This document shows, in pieces, positions 15,128 through 21,143 of a stretch of 21,143 nt of DNA. The DNA lies in NCBI GenBank assembly GCA_023462275.1, contig JAEWYD010000005.1, positions 1-21,143 of the forward strand. Reading direction: 5' to 3'. Made by a program: the position numbers and the translations under genes. Positions within the stretch are counted from its first letter, which is position 1; each line of letters begins with the position of its first letter. The notes beneath the pieces were generated by a model, which did no database searches, was not told the DNA's origin, and was given only the letters and a program-made list of their open reading frames with translations. Origin of the DNA: Actinomycetes bacterium. Lineage in GTDB: Bacteria > Actinomycetota > Actinomycetes > Actinomycetales > Cellulomonadaceae.

Positions 15128-15673
15128 CTACGACTCGTCGGGACCGGCAGAACCGGACGAATCGGACGCCGAGGGTGCTTCCGAGGCGCGCGGGGCAGCC
15201 TCAGATGTGACGTACGGCACTCTGCCGTTCTGGACGGCGCGGCCGTCCACGAGCACGGACCCGAGGAGCCCGGCAGCCGCGACCCAGAAGAGCACCGGCG
15301 CGTCGAACCAGTCCGATCCGCGCAGCAGCGCCACCGCCGCGATCACGACGGCGCTCTTGACCACCCAGGCGCCCATCACGGCGAGCATCGCCGTCATGAG
15401 CGGCGCACCGGCGGTCTTCAGCATCGTCACGGGGGTCGCCGCCGCCGCGGCGAGCGCGATGGCCCCGCCGACGACGCCGCCCCAGGCGCCGGGTGCTCCG
15501 GCGACGAGCCCGCCGACCACCGTGCCGAGCACCGTCACCACGGCGGTGAGCACCAGGACGTCCCGCAGCGCGCGGCGGAAGACCTCGCGCACCGGGTCCG
15601 CGACCGGCCGCCCCGCCGACTCCCCCACCGACTCGCCCATGGTCTCTCCCGTCGGCTCCGGCGTCGTCGTCAC
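15128..15673 (-). CDS. AtpI-like membrane protein upstream of atpB
   Basis: A 181-aa protein with four predicted transmembrane segments (about residues 38-59, 63-82, 92-117 and 125-142). The N-terminus is acidic and near-repetitive (GETMGESVGESAG); the C-terminal tail is Ser/Ala/Glu-rich (SEAPSASDSSGSAG). In position and topology it matches AtpI-type proteins (Rv1303 in M. tuberculosis), which help assemble the c-ring, although sequence conservation in the family is low. GTG 15673 overlaps the wecA stop by 4 nt (GTGA), so it is coupled to that gene. A hairpin follows its stop. Confidence 0.8.
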   Translation of the reverse strand: MTTTPEPTGETMGESVGESAGRPVADPVREVFRRALRDVLVLTAVVTVLGTVVGGLVAGAPGAWGGVVGGAIALAAAAATPVTMLKTAGAPLMTAMLAVMGAWVVKSAVVIAAVALLRGSDWFDAPVLFWVAAAGLLGSVLVDGRAVQNGRVPYVTSEAAPRASEAPSASDSSGSAGPDES

Positions 15674-16782
15674 GCGCCCACCGCCTCGTGCGTCCTGGCC
15701 CGTCGCCCCCGCAGGGGCCCCAGCGTGAGGGCGAGCACCGCGAGCGCCCCGACGCCGACCGTCCAGAGCACCTGCTCGGTGCTCCACCGCAGCAGCGCCG
15801 CTCCGCCGAAGGCGAAGAGCGCCGTCCACAGGTACATGATCAGCACCGCCCGGCGGTGCGTGTGCCCCAGCTGGAGGAGCCGGTGGTGCAGGTGCAGCCG
15901 GTCCGGGTGGAACGGCGAGTGCCCCGAGCCGACGCGGCGGATCACGGCCATCCCCATGTCCAGCAGCGGCAGGATGAGCACGAAGATCGGCAGCAGGATC
16001 GGGAGGAAGGCCGGGAACTTCTCGCGCGTCGTCAGCGGGTTCGCCTCGCCCGTGACGACGATGGCCGCGGCGGCGATGGTCAGGCCGATCAGCATCGACC
16101 CGGAGTCGCCCATGAAGATGCGGGCCGGATGGAAGTTGTGGGGCAGGAACCCCAGGCACGTGCCCACCAGCACGGCGACGACGAGGCTCGCCAGGCTCGA
16201 GTAGTCGCTCGCGTCCGCGTCCATGCTCAGGAGGTACGTGTAGACGAAGAACCCGGTGCCGCCGATGGCGATCACCCCGGCCGCGAGGCCGTCGAGGCCG
16301 TCCACGAAGTTCACCGCGTTCATGGCGATCACGACCGAGACCACCGTGGCCGCCAGCGACATCGTCGCCGACGGGATCGTCTGGCCCGCGATGGGCAGCG
16401 AGTAGAGCTGGACCTGGCCCTGCCAGGCCATGAGCCCGGCCGCGAGCACCTGGCCCATGAGCTTGGTGAACCAGTCGAGGTCCCAGATGTCGTCGGCCAC
16501 GCCGAGCAGGCACACCACGGCCGCGCCGGCGAGGATCCACCAGCCCTTCTGCGGCGCCACGAACACGCCCTCCAGGAACGGCATCCGGGAGGCCACCAGC
16601 ATGGCGACCGCCATGCCGAGCAGCATGGCGACCCCGCCCATGCGCGGGATCGGCACCAGGTGGACGTCCCGGTCGCGCACGGCGGTGATCCCGCCGGTCC
16701 GCAGCGCCAGCCAGCGCGCCAGCGGCGTCGTCAGGTACGTCACCGCCGCGGCGATGAGCATGACGAGCAGGTACACCCTCAC
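15670..16782 (-). CDS. wecA: Polyprenyl-phosphate GlcNAc-1-phosphate transferase (WecA/Rfe family)
   Basis: A 370-aa polytopic enzyme with about ten or eleven helices that transfers GlcNAc-1-phosphate from UDP-GlcNAc to a polyprenyl phosphate, beginning assembly of a wall glycan. All family signatures are present: PRMGGVAML (46-54), the Asp pair Asp97-Asp98 (GVADDIWDLDW), VNFVDGLDG (157-165), MGDSGS (224-229) and the cytoplasmic HLHH (297-300). These place it in the WecA group rather than MraY. In mycobacteria the equivalent gene (Rv1302) starts the arabinogalactan linker; here the product is probably a linkage unit for another wall polymer. GTG 16782 overlaps the sua5 stop by 4 nt. Confidence 0.95.
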   Translation of the reverse strand: MRVYLLVMLIAAAVTYLTTPLARWLALRTGGITAVRDRDVHLVPIPRMGGVAMLLGMAVAMLVASRMPFLEGVFVAPQKGWWILAGAAVVCLLGVADDIWDLDWFTKLMGQVLAAGLMAWQGQVQLYSLPIAGQTIPSATMSLAATVVSVVIAMNAVNFVDGLDGLAAGVIAIGGTGFFVYTYLLSMDADASDYSSLASLVVAVLVGTCLGFLPHNFHPARIFMGDSGSMLIGLTIAAAAIVVTGEANPLTTREKFPAFLPILLPIFVLILPLLDMGMAVIRRVGSGHSPFHPDRLHLHHRLLQLGHTHRRAVLIMYLWTALFAFGGAALLRWSTEQVLWTVGVGALAVLALTLGPLRGRRARTHEAVGA

Positions 16783-17453
16783 GCGGGGTCGCCCGCCTCG
16801 GGGCCGACGACGTCCGGGACGACGGCGCGCAGCGCCGCCAGGTCGATGGCGCCCGCCCGCACGACGCGCATCGGCGTCGCCGTCGCGTCGACGATGGTGG
16901 ACGCGACCCCACCGGGGGCCGCTCCCCCGTCCAGGTAGAGGGCGACCGCCTCGCCCAGCTGCTCCTCGGCCTCGGCGGCCGTCATGGCCGCGGGGCGGCC
17001 CGTGCGGTTCGCCGACGAGACCGCGAGCGGCCCGGTGCGGCGCAGCAGGGCCAGCGCCGCCGGGTGGTCCGGCATGCGCACGGCCACGGTGCCGCCCGTG
17101 TCCCCGAGGTCCCAGGCGAGCGACGGCTGCGCCCGGCAGATCACGGTCAGGGCGCCCGGCCAGAACGCCGTCATGAGGGCGTGGGCGGCGTCCGGCACGT
17201 CGTCGCACAGGCCCGCCACGGTGGCGACGGCGGGGACGAGGACCGGCGGCGGCATCTGCCGGCCGCGGCCCTTGGCCGCCAGGAGGGCCGCGACCGCGGC
17301 GGGGCTGAACGCGTCGGCGCCGATGCCGTACACCGTGTCGGTCGGCAGCACCAGGAGACCGCCGCGTGCAACCACGTTCACAGCCTCGTCGAGCGCGGGC
17401 CCCCACGTGGTCGGGTCGGTGCAGTCCAGCATCACGGGTGCCGAGTCTGTCAC
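16779..17453 (-). CDS. tsaC: L-threonylcarbamoyladenylate synthase (Sua5/YwlC/YrdC family)
   Basis: A 224-aa YrdC-domain enzyme that makes threonylcarbamoyl-AMP from threonine, bicarbonate and ATP, the first step of t6A formation at A37 of ANN-decoding tRNAs. Visible motifs are PTDTVYG (37-43), KGRGRQMPPPVL (61-72), and SSAN (146-149) in the substrate pocket. It is the short form: about 20 residues remain after ATPMRVVRAGAI, so no extra Sua5 domain is present. GTG 17453 overlaps the prmC stop by 4 nt (GTGA); ATG at VMLDCTD is a less likely start. The gene has the same position as Rv1301. Confidence 0.94.
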   Translation of the reverse strand: MTDSAPVMLDCTDPTTWGPALDEAVNVVARGGLLVLPTDTVYGIGADAFSPAAVAALLAAKGRGRQMPPPVLVPAVATVAGLCDDVPDAAHALMTAFWPGALTVICRAQPSLAWDLGDTGGTVAVRMPDHPAALALLRRTGPLAVSSANRTGRPAAMTAAEAEEQLGEAVALYLDGGAAPGGVASTIVDATATPMRVVRAGAIDLAALRAVVPDVVGPEAGDPA

Positions 17454-18322
17454 GGCGCCACCGGTCCGCGGGAGCGCTCGACCCGGCGCGCCACCACCAT
17501 CCGGTCCCGGCCGGCGAGGTCGGGCAGGGTCCGCGAGCCCTCGAAGGCACCGGTCGCCTCGACCAACGCGCGGGCTGCCGCGCCCTGCACGTCGGCGTGC
17601 TCCATGACGAGGAGACCGCCCGGCCGCAGGAGCCGCGCGGCCGCGGCTGCGACCGCGCGCGGGACGTCGAGGCCGTCCGGGCCGCCCCCGTAGAGCGCCA
17701 GCTCGGGGTCGTGGTCGCGCACCTCCGGGTCCACGGGGACCGCGCCCGGCGGGATGTACGGCGGGTTCGCCACGAGGACGTCGACCTCCCCCGTCAGGTC
17801 GTGCAGCAGCAGCGCGTCGCGGACGTCCCCGAGCTGCACCCGCAGACGCGCGCGGCAGGCGGTCGCGTTGTCCGCGGTGAGCTGCACCGCGGCCGGCGAG
17901 GCGTCGACCGCGACGACGCGCGCCGTCGTCTCCGTCGCCATCGAGATCGCGATGCCGCCCGCTCCGCAGCACAGGTCCACCGCGACCGGTCGCTCGACGC
18001 TCCGCAGCTCGGCGATCGCCACCTCGGCGACGTGCTCCGTCTCCGGTCGCGGGACGAACACGCCCGGCCGCACCGTCAGCCGCAGGTGCCGGAACGCCGC
18101 CCACCCCACGATGTGCTGGAGGGGCTCACGCGCGGCACGACGGGCGACGACGTCGGCGTAGGCGGCCGGGAAGCCGGGCCCCGGCTCCGGCGCCAGGGCG
18201 AGCGTGTCCACGCCGAGGACGTGCTCGGCGAGCGCCCGCGCATCGTGGTCGGGCGAAGGCACGCCGGCGTCGGCGAGCACGCGGGACGCGTCGCGGACCG
18301 CCTCGCGCAGCGCGGTCGCCAT
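17450..18322 (-). CDS. prmC: Release factor glutamine methyltransferase PrmC (HemK)
   Basis: A 290-aa SAM-dependent methyltransferase that methylates the glutamine of the GGQ motif in release factors; its target, RF1, is encoded immediately upstream. The N-terminal helical domain contains REPLQHIVGWAAF, the conserved release-factor contact region. The SAM-binding motif is DLCCGAGG (116-123), slightly unusual for the family's DLGTGSG form, and the catalytic motif is NPPY (186-189). The end (GRDRMVVARRV) is typical. ATG 18322 shares one base with the prfA stop (TGATG), so enzyme and substrate are translationally coupled. Confidence 0.96.
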   Translation of the reverse strand: MATALREAVRDASRVLADAGVPSPDHDARALAEHVLGVDTLALAPEPGPGFPAAYADVVARRAAREPLQHIVGWAAFRHLRLTVRPGVFVPRPETEHVAEVAIAELRSVERPVAVDLCCGAGGIAISMATETTARVVAVDASPAAVQLTADNATACRARLRVQLGDVRDALLLHDLTGEVDVLVANPPYIPPGAVPVDPEVRDHDPELALYGGGPDGLDVPRAVAAAAARLLRPGGLLVMEHADVQGAAARALVEATGAFEGSRTLPDLAGRDRMVVARRVERSRGPVAP

Positions 18323-19398
18323 CAGCCCGCCGCCGACGCGAGCCGGGCCGCCTCGTCCGCCTCGATGGCGGACCGGATGACGGGGTCCAGGTCGCCGTCG
18401 AGCACGGCGTCGAGGTTGTACGCCTTGAAGCCCGTGCGGTGGTCGGCGATCCGGTTCTCGGGGAAGTTGTACGTCCGGATCCGCTCGGAGCGGTCCACGG
18501 TACGCACCTGCGACCGGCGCCGCTCGGACGCCGCGGCGGCGGCCTCGTCCTGGCGCGCCGCGAGGAGGCGAGCGCGCAGGATCCGCAGCGCCTGCTCCTT
18601 GTTCTGGAGCTGGGACTTCTCGTTCTGGCACGACACGACCGTGCCGGTCGGCAGGTGCGTGATCCGCACCGCCGAGTCCGTCGTGTTCACGGACTGCCCG
18701 CCCGGGCCGGACGAGCGGTACACGTCGATGCGCAGGTCGGCCGGGTCGATCTCGATCTCGCCCTCGTCCTCGACCTCGGGCAGGGCGACGACGCCGGCGG
18801 CGGAGGTGTGGATGCGCCCCTGCGACTCCGTGACCGGCACGCGCTGGACCCGGTGCACGCCGCCCTCGTACTTCAGGTGCGCCCACACACCGTCCTCCGG
18901 CGCGACGGCGCCACGGGCGCGGACGGAGAGCGTGGCGTCCTTGACGCCGCCGAGGTCGGACGGCGTCGCCTCCAGGACCGCGGCCACCCAGCCCCGCCGC
19001 TCGGCGTAGCGGGTGTACATCCGCAGCAGGTCACCGGCGAAGAGGGCCGACTCCTCACCGCCCTCCCCCGCCTTGATCTCGAGGATGACGTCGCGGGCGT
19101 CGTCGGGGTCGCGCGGCACGAGCAGCCGGCGCAGCGTCTCCGCCGCCTCGTCCGCGGCAGCCCGGAGCTCGGGCAGCTCCGCGGCGAACGCTGGGTCCTC
19201 CGCGAGCTCGGCGGCCGCGCTGGCGTCGTCGTCCGCACGCCGCCACGCCCGGTAGGCGGCGACGACGCGCCCCAGCTCGGCGTACCGGCGGCCGAGCGTG
19301 CGGGCCCGAGCGGCGTCCGCGTGGATCGCCGGGTCGGCGAGGGCCGCCTCGATGCTCGCGTGCTCGGCGAGCATCGGCTCGACCGCCTCGAACGCCAT
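18322..19398 (-). CDS. prfA: Peptide chain release factor 1
   Basis: A 358-aa RF1, full length, which ends translation at UAA and UAG. The tripeptide PVT (188-190, in HRVQRVPVTESQGRIHTSA) identifies RF1 rather than RF2, which carries SPF. The GGQ motif (233-235, in SSGPGGQSVNTTDSAVR) triggers peptide release. ATG 19398 has a very strong Shine-Dalgarno sequence, GGAGGAGG (19410-19403), 4 nt upstream; the longer open frame to 19425 would run through it. Just upstream lies a hairpin region with a possible alternative fold (19411-19460). It overlaps prmC by one base. Confidence 0.98.
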   Translation of the reverse strand: MAFEAVEPMLAEHASIEAALADPAIHADAARARTLGRRYAELGRVVAAYRAWRRADDDASAAAELAEDPAFAAELPELRAAADEAAETLRRLLVPRDPDDARDVILEIKAGEGGEESALFAGDLLRMYTRYAERRGWVAAVLEATPSDLGGVKDATLSVRARGAVAPEDGVWAHLKYEGGVHRVQRVPVTESQGRIHTSAAGVVALPEVEDEGEIEIDPADLRIDVYRSSGPGGQSVNTTDSAVRITHLPTGTVVSCQNEKSQLQNKEQALRILRARLLAARQDEAAAAASERRRSQVRTVDRSERIRTYNFPENRIADHRTGFKAYNLDAVLDGDLDPVIRSAIEADEAARLASAAG

Positions 19399-19410
19399 CC
19401 GACCTCCTCC

Positions 19411-19460
19411 GGCTCCGCCAGGCACGGCAACGCCGGCGGAGCCTGGGGCTCCGCCGGCGT
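19411..19460 (-). terminator. rpmE terminator hairpin with a possible competing fold next to the prfA ribosome site
   Basis: The main stem pairs 19430-19443 with 19447-19460 (14 bp, 3-nt loop), 8 nt after the rpmE stop; only TT follows. The arm 19435-19443 (GGCGGAGCC as written on the plus strand) can pair instead with 19411-19419 (GGCTCCGCC), which borders the GGAGGAGG of prfA. The first fold is clearly stronger. Confidence 0.6.
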
Positions 19461-19468
19461 GACGTCAG

Positions 19469-19687
19469 CTACTTGGTGGCGGCGCGCTTGCCGTAGCGGG
19501 CCTCGAACTTGGCGACGCGGCCGCCGGTGTCGAGGATCTTCTGCTTGCCCGTGTAGAACGGGTGGCACTGGCTGCACACGTCCGCGTGGATCTCACCGGA
19601 CGTCGACGTGCTGCGCGTGGTGAACGTGTTGCCGCACGTGCAGGTCACGACCGTCTCGGTGTACTGCGGGTGGATGTCCTTCTTCAC
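19469..19687 (-). CDS. rpmE: 50S ribosomal protein L31, zinc-containing type
   Basis: A 72-aa L31, which bridges the two ribosomal subunits. All four zinc ligands are present: Cys16 and Cys18 (TCTCGN), Cys38 and Cys41 (CSQCHPFYTGKQK), so this is the zinc-binding form, not the zinc-free paralogue induced by zinc starvation. GTG 19687 (read as VKKDIHPQYTE) has AGGAG 6 nt upstream. The 124-nt gap to rho contains the rho-end hairpin and presumably an rpmE promoter; I could not identify one with confidence. It sits in the standard actinobacterial rho-rpmE-prfA order. Confidence 0.98.
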   Translation of the reverse strand: MKKDIHPQYTETVVTCTCGNTFTTRSTSTSGEIHADVCSQCHPFYTGKQKILDTGGRVAKFEARYGKRAATK

Positions 19688-19772
19688 GGGGTGCTCCTAT
19701 CGGTGGCCGACGGGTCGCCCGCGGGCGCGGACGTGAACCGTCGAGCAAGGGGACAGTCTGCCAGAACACCGA

Positions 19773-19795
19773 GCCGGGGCGAAAAATGCCCCGGC
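19773..19795 (-). terminator. Terminator-like hairpin after rho
   Basis: GCCGGGGC (19773-19780) pairs perfectly with GCCCCGGC (19788-19795) around a 7-nt loop, 16 nt after the rho stop. No T-run follows on the minus strand; the only T stretch (five) is in the loop. U-poor hairpins of this kind are common ends of actinobacterial genes. Confidence 0.5.
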
Positions 19796-19811
19796 CCGGT
19801 TGGAGCCGTGC

Positions 19812-21143
19812 TCAGTCGTCCTTCTGTCCCGGTGCGGCCGGGGTGGTCTTCTGGACCTGCAGGAGGAACTCGACGTTGCTCTGGGTCTCGCGCAGCTTGC
19901 CGAGGAGCAGCTCGAGCGCCGCCTGGGCGTCGAGGGCGCTCATCACGCGGCGCAGCTTCCACTGGATCTTGAGCTCGTCGGCCGGGATGAGGATCTCCTC
20001 GCGGCGCGTGCCCGAGGCGTCCACGTCGACGGCGGGGAAGATCCGCTTGTCCGCCAGCTGCCGGGAGAGCTTGAGCTCCATGTTCCCGGTGCCCTTGAAC
20101 TCCTCGAAGATGACCTCGTCCGCCTTGGAGCCCGTCTCGACCAGCGCCGTCGCGAGGATCGTGAGCGAGCCGCCGTGCTCGATGTTCCGGGCCGCGCCGA
20201 AGAAGCGCTTGGGCGGGTAGAGGGCGCTCGAGTCGACGCCGCCGGACAGGATGCGCCCGGAGGCCGGGGCCGCGATGTTGTACGCGCGGCCGAGGCGGGT
20301 GATCGAGTCGAGCAGCACCACCACGTCCTGGCCCAGCTCCACGAGCCGCTTGGCACGCTCGATCGAGAGCTCGGCGACGGTCGTGTGGTCGTCCGCGGGA
20401 CGGTCGAAGGTCGAGGCGATGACCTCGCCCTTCACCGTGCGCTGCATGTCCGTGACCTCCTCCGGCCGCTCGTCGACGAGCACGACCATGAGGTGGACCT
20501 CGGGGTTGTTCTGCGTGATCGCGTTCGCGATGGCCTGCAGCACGAGCGTCTTGCCGGCCTTCGGCGGCGACACGATGAGGCCGCGCTGGCCCTTGCCGAT
20601 GGGCGCGACCAGGTCGATGACGCGGGTCGTCATGACGTTCGGCGCCGTCTCGAGGCGCAGCCGCTCCTGCGGGTACAGCGGCGTGAGCTTGCCGAACTCG
20701 GGCCGGTTCCGTGCCTCGTCGGGCGACATGCCGTTCACCGAGTCGAGGCGGACGAGCGCGTTGACCTTCGAGTTGCGGCCCTGGGGCTGCGGGTCGCCCT
20801 CGCGCGGCTGCCGCACGGCGCCCATGACGGCGTCGCCCTTGCGCAGGCCGTGCCGCTTGACCTGGTTCATGGAGACGTAGACGTCGTTGTCGCCCGGCAG
20901 GTAGCCCGACGTGCGCACGAACGCGTAGTTGTCCTTGATGTCGAGGATGCCGGCGACGGGCACCAGGACGTCGTCCTCGGCCACCTCGATGTCGTCGAAG
21001 CCGCCGAGCTCGCTCTGGCTGCCGGTCCGCCCGCGGCGCTTGTTCCGGTCGCGATCGCGGTACCGGCCCCGACGACGGCGGCCGCCGGCCTGGTCGTCCT
21101 CGTCCCGCGGGCGGGTGTCGCGCTGGCCGCCGTCCCGCTGGCT
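19812..21143 (-). CDS. rho: Transcription termination factor Rho (C-terminal part; cut by window edge)
   Basis: 443 codons are visible and the true start lies beyond the right edge. The hexameric RNA helicase ends transcripts not released by intrinsic terminators. The visible N-terminal part is basic and disordered (RRRRGRYRDRDRNKRRGRTG), the kind of Arg-rich insert typical of actinobacterial Rho. The RNA-binding cold-shock-like domain follows (GILDIKDNYAFVRTSGYLPGDNDVYVS), then the ATPase core with Walker A PPKAGKT, Walker B DVVVLLDSITRLGRAYN, and ALVETGSKADEVIFEEFKGTGNMEL near the R- and Q-loops. The GTG inside the visible frame at 20984 is internal, not the start. Confidence 0.98.
   Translation of the reverse strand, partial: SQRDGGQRDTRPRDEDDQAGGRRRRGRYRDRDRNKRRGRTGSQSELGGFDDIEVAEDDVLVPVAGILDIKDNYAFVRTSGYLPGDNDVYVSMNQVKRHGLRKGDAVMGAVRQPREGDPQPQGRNSKVNALVRLDSVNGMSPDEARNRPEFGKLTPLYPQERLRLETAPNVMTTRVIDLVAPIGKGQRGLIVSPPKAGKTLVLQAIANAITQNNPEVHLMVVLVDERPEEVTDMQRTVKGEVIASTFDRPADDHTTVAELSIERAKRLVELGQDVVVLLDSITRLGRAYNIAAPASGRILSGGVDSSALYPPKRFFGAARNIEHGGSLTILATALVETGSKADEVIFEEFKGTGNMELKLSRQLADKRIFPAVDVDASGTRREEILIPADELKIQWKLRRVMSALDAQAALELLLGKLRETQSNVEFLLQVQKTTPAAPGQKDD

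Noticed and set aside
15688..16938. 416-aa plus-strand His/Arg/Asp-rich frame opposite wecA
   Set aside because: Looks like a metal-binding protein, but its His content is the reverse complement of WecA's Val, Met and Ile codons; no start signal.
19688..19811. Promoter of rpmE or a zinc-responsive (Zur) box
   Set aside because: No credible -10/-35 pair or Zur-like palindrome could be found in the gap, and the protein is the zinc-containing L31, which is not the usual Zur target.

Overview
The window is about 21 kb of very GC-rich DNA from an actinobacterium. The gene order rho - rpmE - prfA - prmC - sua5 - wecA - atpI-like - atpBEFHAGDC - DUF2550 - nucS is the conserved actinobacterial arrangement (in Mycobacterium tuberculosis the rho-to-atpC block is about Rv1297-Rv1312). 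A long (271 aa) delta subunit, a NucS mismatch endonuclease and a FilP/Scy-type coiled-coil gene nearby also fit. An intracellular GH1 beta-glucosidase with candidate CebR/CelR-like control suggests a plant-polymer-degrading Micrococcales, for example Cellulomonadaceae or Promicromonosporaceae; that placement is an inference.

Layout. (1) 1-374: the start of a minus-strand secreted or membrane protein, cut by the window edge. (2) 629-3386, plus strand: a 780-aa coiled-coil cytoskeletal-type protein overlapping a 140-aa gene of unknown function. (3) 3397-5009, minus strand: two translationally coupled alpha/beta hydrolases, converging on the plus-strand pair. (4) 5061-6806, minus: a small zinc-binding protein and a GH1 beta-glucosidase with two candidate operators upstream. 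(5) 6907-8030: nucS and a DUF2550 membrane protein, coupled to the end of the ATP synthase operon. (6) 8038-14962: the eight F1Fo ATP synthase subunits. (7) 15128-19398: atpI-like, wecA, sua5, prmC and prfA, joined by 1- or 4-nt stop/start overlaps. (8) 19469-21143: rpmE and rho, the latter cut by the right edge.

Everything from rho to the zinc-binding and hydrolase genes reads leftward on the minus strand. Three hairpins (19773-19795, 19430-19460, 15096-15120) split it into likely transcription units: rho; rpmE; prfA-prmC-sua5-wecA-atpI; and atpB through nucS, ending near the hairpin at 6852-6875. The genes cover transcription termination, translation (L31, RF1 and its methylase, tRNA t6A synthesis), wall-glycan lipid-carrier loading, oxidative phosphorylation and replication fidelity.

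No mobile element, CRISPR array, tRNA or rRNA gene was seen, and most of the window is core genome. The points most worth a second look are: the exact 11-residue phasing of the coiled-coil protein; an ATP synthase with a stub epsilon and a long acidic alpha tail; atpB without an ATG, GTG or TTG start at the expected place; a two-way hairpin between rpmE and prfA; and the sugar-regulator-like sites in front of the beta-glucosidase.
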